Origin: Kytococcus schroeteri
GTDB lineage: Bacteria; Actinomycetota; Actinomycetes; Actinomycetales; Dermatophilaceae
Length of the DNA: 42,832 nt
NCBI RefSeq assembly: GCF_042433515.1
Contig: NZ_JBHLVH010000017.1
Span: 1-42,832 of the forward strand
Direction of reading: 5' to 3'
A model generated the notes under the pieces. It made no database searches. It had not been told where the DNA came from and was given only the letters and a program-made list of their open reading frames with translations. Positions 24,860-32,060 of this stretch are shown in pieces (position 1 is the first letter of the stretch; every line of letters starts with the position of its first letter). The translations under genes were made by a program, and so were the position numbers.

Positions 24860-25902
24860 GCACGTGGGACGAGGCGCGCGCCGCCCTGGCGCGCCGGGCA
24901 CCGGCCGTGGGGTGGGGCCTGGCCACCGCCGCGCTGGCCACCGTCGGCACGCTGGGGGTGGAGCTGTGGCAGGCCAGCCGCCTCTCGGACGGATCGCCCG
25001 GCAACGCGCCGGACGAGAACGGCGTCTACACGCCGTCCGGCGGCCACCAGCGCGACGAGGTGGAGTCGCCCTGGGAGTTCGTGATGATGGGCGACTCGGT
25101 GGCCAACGGGGTGGGCGCCCAGCGCCCCGCGCAGACCATCGGCGCCCGGTGCGCGCGCCGCATCGCCGCCATCTCCGGCCGCCCCGTCTACCTGGAGAGC
25201 GTGGCCGTCAACGGCGTCACCTCCGTGGGGCTGGGCGAGCAGGTGGACCGCGCCCTGCGGAAGTTCCCCCGACCCGACCTCGTGCTGCTGAGCATCGGCG
25301 GCAACGACATCGCCAAGAACGCCGACTTGTCGGCCTGCCTGGTGGAGCTGCGGCGCACCGTGCTGCGGCTCCGGGCCGCCGGCGCCGAGGTGGTGGTGGC
25401 CACCTGCCCGGACTTCGGGATGATCGCCTCCCTCGGCCAGCCGCTGCGGTGGATCATGCAGGCCCGCTCCCGCCGCTACGCCGCCCGGCAGACCGTCGCC
25501 GTAGTGGAGTGCGGCGGGCGCACCGTGTCCCTGGGCGCGCTCACCACGCGCGCCTTCCTCGACGACCCCGACGCGATGTTCCACACCGACCGCTTCCACC
25601 CCTCGGCCCGCGGGTACAAGCGGGCTGCCCAGGTGCTCGTGCCCTCGCTGCTCGACGCCCTCGGCCTGCCGGTGAGCGAGCGCGACGAACGCCGTGCCGC
25701 CGGCGCGGTGGTGGAGCGCGGGGTGCCGCTGAGCCTGGAGCAGGCCGCCCTGCGGGCCGCCGCGCACGAGGGCACCGAGGTCAGGCCCGCCGAGGGTGGC
25801 CGAGGGCGCCTGCGCGCCCTGGTGCAGCGCCGGCGGCGCGACCCCGGTGACGACGCGGACACCGCGGCCCCCGCCCGGCCGGCGGAGGAGCCCCGCCCGT
25901 GA
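24856..25902 (+). CDS. SGNH/GDSL hydrolase translationally coupled to the ole genes
   Basis: A 348-aa esterase/lipase-fold protein. One hydrophobic helix near residues 18-36 (VGWGLATAALATVGTLGVEL) probably anchors it to the membrane with the enzyme outside. The SGNH blocks are clear: GDS at 79-81 (nucleophile Ser81), Asn in VNGVTS, GGND at 148-151, and the catalytic dyad Asp245/His248 in DRFHPS. A charged Arg/Asp/Pro tail follows. The GTG start overlaps the oleD stop (GTGA) and has GGGAGG upstream, so it is the fifth gene of the ole transcript. It might release or remodel acyl esters feeding or accompanying olefin synthesis; the substrate is unknown. Confidence 0.88.
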   Translation: MSTWDEARAALARRAPAVGWGLATAALATVGTLGVELWQASRLSDGSPGNAPDENGVYTPSGGHQRDEVESPWEFVMMGDSVANGVGAQRPAQTIGARCARRIAAISGRPVYLESVAVNGVTSVGLGEQVDRALRKFPRPDLVLLSIGGNDIAKNADLSACLVELRRTVLRLRAAGAEVVVATCPDFGMIASLGQPLRWIMQARSRRYAARQTVAVVECGGRTVSLGALTTRAFLDDPDAMFHTDRFHPSARGYKRAAQVLVPSLLDALGLPVSERDERRAAGAVVERGVPLSLEQAALRAAAHEGTEVRPAEGGRGRLRALVQRRRRDPGDDADTAAPARPAEEPRP

Positions 25903-25928
25903 CCCAGGTCACGCCCTCTGCCTAGGAT
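25898..25928 (+). promoter_or_regulatory. CRP/GlxR-type palindrome and promoter for the thiolase gene
   Basis: CGTGACCCAGGTCACG (25898-25913) fits the CGTGA-N6-TCACG consensus of actinobacterial CRP/GlxR sites exactly and is palindromic apart from the two central bases. A -10-like TAGGAT follows at 25923-25928, so the site covers the -35 region. It overlaps the SGNH stop codon. A TetR- or GntR-type operator is an alternative reading. Confidence 0.6.
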
Positions 25929-25977
25929 GACGCCGGACGCACGCGTCCGCACCGCATCGAGGACCAGGAGTCACCCC

Positions 25978-27201
25978 ATGCCCGAAGCCGTCATCGTCGC
26001 CGCCACCCGCTCCCCCATCGGGCGCGCCTTCAAGGGCAGCCTCACCGAGGTGCGACCCGACGACCTCGCCGCCCAGATGGTGACCGCCGCGCTGGCGCAG
26101 GTGCCCGAGCTCGACCCGCGCGAGATCGACGACTTCTACCTGGGCTGCGCCGAGCCGTGGGGCGAGCACGGGTCCAACATGGCCCGCGTGGTGTCCGTGC
26201 TGGCCGGCATGGACCACCTGCCGGGCGCCACGGTCAACCGCTTCTGCTCCTCCAGCCTGCAGACCACCCGCATGGCCATGCACGCCATCAAGGCCGGCGA
26301 GGGCGACGTGTTCGTCTCCGGCGGCGTGGAGTGCGTGAGCCGCTACGCGGACTTCACCGGGGCAGGCATGTCCAAGGTGGCGTGGCAGAACCCGCGCTTC
26401 GCCGAGGCCCGCGAGCGCACCGAGCGCATCGCCGCCGAGAACACCCCGTGGACCGACCCGCGCGCCGAGGGGCTGTTGCCGGACGTCTACATCGCGATGG
26501 GGCAGACCGCCGAGAACGTGGCCACCTCCCGAGGCGTGAGCCGCGAGCGCCAGGACGAGTGGGGCGTCACCAGCCAGAACCGGGCGCAGGCCGCCATCGA
26601 GGCCGGCATCCTGGCCCGTGAGATCACCCCGGTGACCCTGCCCGACGGCACCACCCACGCCACCGACGACGGCCCCCGCTTCGGCACCACGCTGGAGAAG
26701 CTGCAGGGCCTGCAGCCGGTCTTCCGCGAGGACGGCACCGTGACCGCGGGCAACTGCTGCCCGCTCAACGACGGCGCCGCCGCCCTGGTGGTCATGAGCG
26801 ACACGAAGGCCAAGGAGCTGGGGCTGACGCCGCTGGCCCGCATCGTGTCCACGGGTGTCTCCGCGCTCTCCCCCGAGGTGATGGGCCTGGGGCCGGTGGA
26901 GGCGTGCCGCCAGGCGATGGCCCGGGCCGGCATGTCCATCGGCGACCTGGACCTCTACGAGATCAACGAGGCCTTCGCCGCGCAGGTGCTCCCCAGCGCC
27001 GACGACCTGGGCATGGACCTGGACAAGCTCAACGTGCACGGCGGCGCCATCGCGCTGGGCCACCCCTTCGGCATGACCGGCGCGCGCATCACCACCACGC
27101 TCATCAACGCGATGCAGGAGCGCGACGCCCAGTTCGCCATGGAGTCGATGTGCGTGGGCGGCGGCCAGGGCATGGCGATGATCCTGGAGCGCCTCAGCTG
27201 A
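25978..27201 (+). CDS. fadA: Thiolase (acetyl-CoA C-acyltransferase)
   Basis: Degradative-type thiolase that cleaves 3-ketoacyl-CoA with CoA, or condenses acetyl-CoA in reverse. The 407-aa protein has nucleophile Cys90 (NRFCSSSLQTT), His362 in GGAIALGHPFGMTGARI and the acid/base Cys392 in MCVGGGQG. NEAFAAQ is also present. The ATG at 25978 has AGGAG 7 bases upstream. It is preceded by its own promoter with a CRP-like site and lies downstream of the ole cluster, where it could influence the acyl-CoA pool used by OleA. Whether it is a long-chain FadA or an acetyl-CoA acetyltransferase cannot be settled here; no fadB-like gene is adjacent. It ends 2 bases from the convergent small gene. Confidence 0.92.
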   Translation: MPEAVIVAATRSPIGRAFKGSLTEVRPDDLAAQMVTAALAQVPELDPREIDDFYLGCAEPWGEHGSNMARVVSVLAGMDHLPGATVNRFCSSSLQTTRMAMHAIKAGEGDVFVSGGVECVSRYADFTGAGMSKVAWQNPRFAEARERTERIAAENTPWTDPRAEGLLPDVYIAMGQTAENVATSRGVSRERQDEWGVTSQNRAQAAIEAGILAREITPVTLPDGTTHATDDGPRFGTTLEKLQGLQPVFREDGTVTAGNCCPLNDGAAALVVMSDTKAKELGLTPLARIVSTGVSALSPEVMGLGPVEACRQAMARAGMSIGDLDLYEINEAFAAQVLPSADDLGMDLDKLNVHGGAIALGHPFGMTGARITTTLINAMQERDAQFAMESMCVGGGQGMAMILERLS

Positions 27202-27203
27202 GG

Positions 27204-27515
27204 TCAGGCGCCCGCACGGCGGCGCAGTGCGGCGAGGTCGGTGGCCAGGCGGTCACCGACCTCGCCGGCGTCCGGGGTGGCGTGCTGCCCCGCCACCACG
27301 CCGCGGGCGACGGCGGCCAGCACGTCCGGCAGCGCCGCCACCGAGGGCACGCGCACCGGGGCGGGGGGCCAGCCGTGGGCGGCGGCCTCGGCATCGGCCC
27401 ACTCCTGCGCCAGGGCGGCGGCACCCTCCACCCACGCGGGGTCCACGGTGGCCCGTGCGGCGATGCGGCGGGCGCGGGCGAGCTCGGTCTGCAGGGACTC
27501 CGGCACGGTCGTCAT
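27204..27515 (-). CDS. Hypothetical small protein
   Basis: A 103-aa predicted cytoplasmic protein with no recognised domain; it is Ala-, Glu- and Asp-rich and probably helical (SLQTELARARRIAARATVDP near the start, RLATDLAALRRRAGA at the end). The composition matches real proteins here, and other frames over this stretch are less convincing. The ATG at 27515 has no ribosome site; a -10-like GAGAAT lies 7 bases upstream, compatible with a leaderless transcript. It is divergent from the 5'-nucleotidase gene and shares the PHO-box-like repeat at 27532-27549. Confidence 0.6.
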   Translation of the reverse strand: MTTVPESLQTELARARRIAARATVDPAWVEGAAALAQEWADAEAAAHGWPPAPVRVPSVAALPDVLAAVARGVVAGQHATPDAGEVGDRLATDLAALRRRAGA

Positions 27516-27531
27516 GCTGCGCATTCTCGCG

Positions 27532-27549
27532 GTTCACCACCGGTTCACA
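27532..27549 (+). promoter_or_regulatory. PHO-box-like 11-bp direct repeat upstream of the 5'-nucleotidase
   Basis: GTTCACC (27532-27538), spacer ACCG, GTTCACA (27543-27549), an exact 11-bp period in the same orientation as the nucleotidase gene. The first heptamer is the Streptomyces PhoP-box core. A weak -10 candidate (CACACT, 27559-27564) would put the box over the -35 region, as in activated Pho promoters. It lies in the 84-base gap shared with the divergent small gene. Confidence 0.65.
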
Positions 27550-27599
27550 CGGGCTGGGCACACTGCGCGGGCACACACCCACCCCGTCCTTGGAGAGAC

Positions 27600-29396
27600 A
27601 TGTTCCGTCGCACCGCCCCCTTGGGCCTCTCGGCCGCGCTGCTCGTGGCGCTGGCCCCCGCCGCCCAGACCGCCCCCGCCCCCACGTCCGGCGAGGTCGA
27701 GCTGCAGATCCTGTCGTTCAACGACTTCCACGGCAACATCGAGGCCCCGGAGGACCCCTCCAAGGCCGGTGGCGCCGCCAACATGGCCGCGCACCTCGAC
27801 CGCCTCCGCGAGGGCCAGGAGCACACCGCCACCGTGGTCGGCGGCGACAGCATCGGCGCCTCGCCCTTCCTCTCCGCGGCGTTCCGCGACGAGCCCACCA
27901 TCGACGTCCTCTCCCAGATGGACCTCACCGCCGTGGCCGTGGGCAACCACGAGTTCGACCAGGGCACCACCGAGCTGCTGCGCATGCAGAAGGGCGGCTG
28001 CAAGGACGACGGCGACGGCGAGGGCGGCCGCAACTCCTGCCCGCTGCCCGACCAGCCCTTCGCCGGCGCCCAGTTCCCCTTCCTGGCGGCGAACGTCCTG
28101 TGGAAGGACAGCGGCGAGTCCATGCTGCCCAGCTACGTCATCGAGGAGTACGACGGCGTCAAGGTGGCCTACGTGGGCCTGGGCCTGGACACCACCCCGG
28201 ACATCGTCTCGGCCGAGGGCATCAAGGACGTGGACTTCGTGGACTCGGCCCAGCGCGCCAACGAGCTCGTGCCCGAGCTCAAGAAGCAGGGCGTGGAGGC
28301 CATGGTGGCCGTCATCCACGAGGGCGGCGAGTCCCAGGACGGCAAGAACGTCTCCGGCGACGTCATGGACTTCAACGCCCAGCTGGACCCCGAGTACGAC
28401 GCCATCGTCTCCGGCCACACGCACCAGACCTACGTGACGACCGTGGACGGCCGCCTCATCACCCAGTCCGGCAACTACGGCCAGCTGCTCACCGACGTGC
28501 GGATGAAGCTCGACCCGCGGACGAAGGACGTGGTGCCCGGCTCCGCGAAGGCCACCCAGGTGGAGGTGAGCCAGGACGTCACGCCCGATGCCGAGGTGGC
28601 CGAGATCGTTGAGCGCTACAAGGCCGTGGTGGGCACCATCGCCGACGAGGTGCTGGGCACCGTGACCGCGCAGGTCTCCCACGACCGCTACGCCTTCGGC
28701 GTCTCCTCGCTGGGCCGCATGATCGCCGACGCCCAGCTGGCCGACGAGTCCGTGGTGACCGGCGGCAAGGAGCCGGTGGTGGCCTTCATGAACCCCGGCG
28801 GCATCCGCGTGCCGGAGCTGGACCAGGCCGGCGCCGACGGCCGCACCGACGGCAAGGTCACCATGGAGGAGGCGTTCAGCGCCCAGCCGTTCAACAACTA
28901 CCTGGTGTCCATGGACCTCACGGGCCGCCAGATCCACGACATCCTCACCGAGCAGTGGAGCGGCGAGAACGCTGGCCAGCCCAAGGTCCTGCAGACCTCG
29001 GCGGGCTTCACCTACGGCGTGGACGACGCCGAGACCCCGCAGCTGGTGGAGGGCACGGTGATGATCGACGGTGAGCGCGTGCCGAACGACGACTCGCGCA
29101 CCTACCGCGTCGTGACCAACAACTTCCTGGCCGGTGGCGGCGACGGCTTCCCGACCTTCGCCGAGGGCCGCGACGTGTACTTCGGTGGCCTGGACATCGA
29201 CGCCTTCCGCGCGTACCTCAAGCAGAACTCGCCGTACACCCCGGAGGACCCCGACGTGCCCGAGGTGGGCGCTCAGGGCCCCATCGTGGACACCGGTGCG
29301 CAGGGCCGTTCCACCGCCCCGGCGGCCGTCGGTGGCGCCGTGGCCGCGCTGCTGGCCGGCGCCGGCCTGGTCGTGGCCGGCCGTCGCCGCGCCTGA
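27600..29396 (+). CDS. Secreted 5'-nucleotidase / UshA-like metallophosphatase
   Basis: Hydrolyses extracellular nucleotides (and possibly UDP-sugars or cyclic nucleotides) to release phosphate and nucleosides. The 598-aa protein has a signal peptide (about 1-25, cleavage near AQTAPA), the calcineurin-like metallophosphatase domain (about 33-300) with metal sites FNDFHGN, GGDSIGAS, GNHEFDQG and SGHTHQ, and the C-terminal 5'-nucleotidase domain (about 345-530) with MNPGGIR and QPFNNYLV. The C-terminus is a hydrophobic helix plus GRRRA with no LPXTG, so it is probably membrane-anchored. GGAGAG lies ahead of the ATG. The PHO-box-like repeat upstream fits phosphate-starvation induction, as for ushA/nucH genes in Corynebacterium. 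Confidence 0.93.
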   Translation: MFRRTAPLGLSAALLVALAPAAQTAPAPTSGEVELQILSFNDFHGNIEAPEDPSKAGGAANMAAHLDRLREGQEHTATVVGGDSIGASPFLSAAFRDEPTIDVLSQMDLTAVAVGNHEFDQGTTELLRMQKGGCKDDGDGEGGRNSCPLPDQPFAGAQFPFLAANVLWKDSGESMLPSYVIEEYDGVKVAYVGLGLDTTPDIVSAEGIKDVDFVDSAQRANELVPELKKQGVEAMVAVIHEGGESQDGKNVSGDVMDFNAQLDPEYDAIVSGHTHQTYVTTVDGRLITQSGNYGQLLTDVRMKLDPRTKDVVPGSAKATQVEVSQDVTPDAEVAEIVERYKAVVGTIADEVLGTVTAQVSHDRYAFGVSSLGRMIADAQLADESVVTGGKEPVVAFMNPGGIRVPELDQAGADGRTDGKVTMEEAFSAQPFNNYLVSMDLTGRQIHDILTEQWSGENAGQPKVLQTSAGFTYGVDDAETPQLVEGTVMIDGERVPNDDSRTYRVVTNNFLAGGGDGFPTFAEGRDVYFGGLDIDAFRAYLKQNSPYTPEDPDVPEVGAQGPIVDTGAQGRSTAPAAVGGAVAALLAGAGLVVAGRRRA

Positions 29397-29409
29397 GCTC
29401 AGCGCTCCC

Positions 29410-29457
29410 CGCGACGGAGCCCCCGTCGACCAGCTGGTCGGCGGGGGCTCCGTCGCG
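29410..29457. terminator. Long hairpin after the 5'-nucleotidase gene
   Basis: Perfect 16-base arms (29410-29425 and 29442-29457) enclose an inner palindrome GACCAGCTGGTC. It begins 13 bases past the nucleotidase stop and faces the convergent YccA gene (29487), so it can serve both. Confidence 0.85.
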
Positions 29458-29486
29458 TGCGGGCGGACCCGCGGGCTGCCGCTGCG

Positions 29487-30356
29487 TCAGTCGTTGGAGC
29501 GCAGGACGTACAGCAGGCGCAGGATCTCGATGTACAGCCACACCAGCGAGGCGATGAGGCCGTGGGCCAGCAGCCACGAGTACTTCTGCGGCATGCCGGA
29601 GGCCACGCTGCGCTGCACGGTCTCGAAGTCGATGGCCAGGGAGTAGGCCGCCAGGGCGACACCCACCAGGGCCACGATCCAGCCGAGGCCGGTGGAGTAG
29701 ATGCTGGCCCCGGCGAAGAAGGCGAACCCGAGGTTGACCAGCTGGAACACGAGGTAGCCCAGGGCGATGAGGCCGAAGATGCGCATGGCGCGGCTGCTCA
29801 CCTTGACCAGGCCGACCTTCCACCCCAGCAGCATGGCGGCGAAGGTGCCCACGGTGGCCACCACGGCGGTGGCCACGATGCCGTCCTGGAGGGACTCGTA
29901 GGTGGCGCTCACCGCACCGATGAAGGCGCCCTGCAACACCGCGTGCAGGAGGATCAGCGGCACGTTGACCGTCTTCATGAACCCGATGACGAAGCTCAGC
30001 AGCAGCGATCCGAACATGCCGGCCAGCCAGACCACCATGGCCAGCTGGGGCTGCGCCCCGACGACGACCCACGTGCCCGCGGCCGCCGCGAGCACGATGC
30101 CGAAGAGCACGGCGGTCTTCACGAACACGTCGTCGAGGCTGACCCGGCCGGTGCGGCCCTGGTCGACGGCCGGCGCGGCGTAGGCCTGCTCCATGCCGGC
30201 GTACTGCTGCCCGTAGGGTGCCTGGGCGTACTGCTGCTGGCCGTACGTGGCCTGCCCGTACTGCGGGGCCGCGTCGAAGTCGGCGTACTGGCCGTACCGG
30301 GGCTGCCCGGAACGGCTCTCCTTCTCCACGCGGTTCATGGTGGGGTTGAAAGCCAT
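29487..30356 (-). CDS. Bax inhibitor-1/YccA family membrane protein
   Basis: A 289-aa integral membrane protein of the BI-1 superfamily. Residues about 18-68 are a Gln/Tyr/Gly/Ala-rich cytoplasmic N-tail with PQYGQATYGQQQYAQ-type repeats, likely disordered; residues about 75-285 hold seven transmembrane helices. Family members include E. coli YccA (a modulator of FtsH) and calcium-leak channels such as B. subtilis YetJ, so a role in membrane homeostasis is plausible but unproven. The ATG at 30356 is fixed by AAGGAG 8 bases upstream. It lies downstream of the tRNA on the same strand. Confidence 0.92.
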   Translation of the reverse strand: MAFNPTMNRVEKESRSGQPRYGQYADFDAAPQYGQATYGQQQYAQAPYGQQYAGMEQAYAAPAVDQGRTGRVSLDDVFVKTAVLFGIVLAAAAGTWVVVGAQPQLAMVVWLAGMFGSLLLSFVIGFMKTVNVPLILLHAVLQGAFIGAVSATYESLQDGIVATAVVATVGTFAAMLLGWKVGLVKVSSRAMRIFGLIALGYLVFQLVNLGFAFFAGASIYSTGLGWIVALVGVALAAYSLAIDFETVQRSVASGMPQKYSWLLAHGLIASLVWLYIEILRLLYVLRSND

Positions 30357-30446
30357 GGGTGTGTCTCCTTCGGGGACGTCGGGTCGCCGCCGGGGCGGTC
30401 GGCGTCCGTCGCTGGGGTCAACGCCGGGCGGGCCGGGGGGATTCCG

Positions 30447-30521
30447 TGCCCTCGACGGGACTCGAACCCGCACCGTGAGCCATTTTAAGTGGCCTGCCTC
30501 TGCCAGTTGGGCCACGAGGGC
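30447..30521 (-). tRNA. tRNA-Leu (anticodon UAA), type I shape
   Basis: A complete 75-base cloverleaf on the minus strand. The 7-bp acceptor GCCCTCG pairs with CGAGGGC; A73 follows; CCA is not encoded. The D arm has a 3-bp stem GCC/GGC with TGG in the loop. The anticodon arm GGCCA-CTTAAAA-TGGCT gives anticodon UAA, decoding the rare UUA codon. The variable loop is only about 6 bases (CACGGT), and the T arm GCGGG-TTCGAGT-CCCGT is normal. Bacterial tRNA-Leu normally has a long variable arm, so the isotype call rests on the anticodon and A73. It begins 4 bases after the ppx stop. Confidence 0.85.
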
Positions 30522-30525
30522 GGAC

Positions 30526-31524
30526 TCAGGATAGGTGCCGCGCCGCCATGTCCAGGGCCGTGCCGTCCAGGATGTCGGACTCGCTGACCGTCACGGTGGT
30601 GATGCCGGCGGCCTGCTCCACGCGCTGGACGACGCGCTGCCACACCAGCGCCCCGGCGCCGATGACGTCCACCCGCCCCGGGTGCAGGTAGGGCAGCTCG
30701 CCCCGTTGCGCACGAATCCGCGCCGTGAGGTCCCGGGCGGCCGCACGCACCTGATCGACCGGCAGGGTGACCCCGTCGATGGCGGCGCGGTCGTACTCCG
30801 GCAGTCCCAGAGCGTGCGCCGTGGTGGTGGTGATGGTCCCGGCCACGCCCACCAGCGTGGTGACGGCCGAGAGGTCCACCACCTCGGCGGCCAGGTCGAT
30901 GCCGGCGTCCACGTCCTCCAGCGCCGCGGCCACCTCCTGCGGGGTGGGCGGGTCGGAGTGCAGGTGGCGCTCGGTGAGGCGCACGCTGCCCATGTCCACC
31001 GAGCGCGCGGCCTGCACGGCCTCGTCACCGAGGACGAACTCCGTGGAGCCACCCCCGAGGTCCACCACGAGGAAGGGCCCCGGCACTCCGCGGGCGCGCA
31101 GCGGCCCGGTGGCCCCGAGGAAGCTCAGGCGTGCCTCCTCGTCGCCGGAGATGACCTCCGGAGCGGTGGTGAACCCGTGCTCGGCGAACACCGCGGCGAT
31201 GGCGGCGGTGAACTCGGCGGCGTTCTCTGCGTCGCGGCTGGCCGAGGTGGCCACGAAGCGCACCTGCTCCACGGCGTGCGCGGCGCAGAGGGCGGCGTAG
31301 TCCGCGGCGGCGGCCACGGTGCGCTCCATCGCGTCCGGGGCGATGCGCCCGGTGGCGTCCACGCCCTGCCCCAGGCGCACGATGCGGTTCTCCCGGTGGG
31401 GCTGCTCGCCGGCCACCACCACGCCGTCGCGCAGGTGGGCCTCGAGCACGAGCAGGCGGATGGAGTTGGTGCCGCAGTCGACGGCGGCGACGCGCACGCC
31501 CCGCCCGGGCTGCGCGGCGCTCAC
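30526..31524 (-). CDS. ppx: Ppx/GppA family exopolyphosphatase
   Basis: Hydrolyses terminal phosphates of inorganic polyphosphate and/or pppGpp. The 332-aa protein is the short two-domain form (ASKHA fold only, no HD domain), as in Mycobacterium Ppx1/Ppx2. It shows the first phosphate loop VAAVDCGTNSIRLLVLE, then SGDEEARLSFLGA, the second loop LVVDLGGGSTEFVLGD, and VGVAGTITTTTAHALG. The GTG at 31524 overlaps the DUF501 stop (GTGA); a GTG 10 codons later is also possible. It is the last protein gene of the divIC-DUF501-ppx set and runs directly into the tRNA. Confidence 0.93.
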   Translation of the reverse strand: MSAAQPGRGVRVAAVDCGTNSIRLLVLEAHLRDGVVVAGEQPHRENRIVRLGQGVDATGRIAPDAMERTVAAAADYAALCAAHAVEQVRFVATSASRDAENAAEFTAAIAAVFAEHGFTTAPEVISGDEEARLSFLGATGPLRARGVPGPFLVVDLGGGSTEFVLGDEAVQAARSVDMGSVRLTERHLHSDPPTPQEVAAALEDVDAGIDLAAEVVDLSAVTTLVGVAGTITTTTAHALGLPEYDRAAIDGVTLPVDQVRAAARDLTARIRAQRGELPYLHPGRVDVIGAGALVWQRVVQRVEQAAGITTVTVSESDILDGTALDMAARHLS

Positions 31525-32060
31525 CGCTCGCCCCGGGCCGCGATGGCGTCCGCGCAGCACCCGGTGTGCCACCACGGGTCGAGCGCCTCCAGGGCCTCGT
31601 CGCCGAGCGGGTTCACGCCCGGCCCGGCGGCCAGGGAGTGGGCCACGAGCACGTGCAGGCACTTCACGCGCGTGGGCATGCCGCCGGCGCTCACGTGGTC
31701 GATCTCCTCCACCACGCCCAGTGCCCGGCGGGCGGCCAGGTAGTGCTCGTGGGCGGCCTCGTAGGCCGTCGCCAGCTCGGGGTCGTCGGCCAGGCGCTGC
31801 GTCATCTCGGCCATGAGCCCGGTGGTCTCCAGCGTGGAGATCGCGCCCGTCAGGCGCGGGCAGGTGGCGTAGAAGGTCGTCGGGAAGGGCGTGCCATCCG
31901 GCAGGCGCGGCTCGGTCTGCACCACCGTGGGGCAGCCGCAGGGGCACCGGTGGGCCACGGACACCACACCGCGCGGCAGACGGCCCAGCTGGCCCTCCAC
32001 CGTGCGCAGGTCGTCCTCGGTGGGCTCGCTCGGCCCGGGGAAGGTCAACTGGTCGATCAC
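31521..32060 (-). CDS. DUF501 family protein
   Basis: A 179-aa protein of the actinobacterial DUF501 family (Rv1025 in Mycobacterium), always found between divIC/ftsB and ppx. It carries conserved Cys/His segments, HRCPCGCPTVVQT and WWHTGCCADAI, that could bind a metal, plus the central TFYATCPRL. No enzymatic function is established to my knowledge. The GTG start at 32060 has AAGGAG upstream, overlaps the divIC stop, and its own stop overlaps ppx, so expression is coupled. Confidence 0.92.
   Translation of the reverse strand: MIDQLTFPGPSEPTEDDLRTVEGQLGRLPRGVVSVAHRCPCGCPTVVQTEPRLPDGTPFPTTFYATCPRLTGAISTLETTGLMAEMTQRLADDPELATAYEAAHEHYLAARRALGVVEEIDHVSAGGMPTRVKCLHVLVAHSLAAGPGVNPLGDEALEALDPWWHTGCCADAIAARGER

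Noticed and set aside
27253..27582. Overlapping minus-strand frame of 109 codons near the nucleotidase promoter
   Set aside because: It would cross the PHO-box-like repeat and is Arg/Gly/Pro-rich; the frame ending at 27204 with start 27515 has a better amino-acid profile.
29280..29396. LPXTG cell-wall anchor on the 5'-nucleotidase
   Set aside because: No LPXTG or close variant precedes the hydrophobic tail; only a generic helix and positive tail are present.
30447..30521. Allo-tRNA or selenocysteine-type tRNA
   Set aside because: The acceptor/T stems are the normal 7/5 arrangement rather than the extended 8/4 or 9/3 branch, and the anticodon is UAA.
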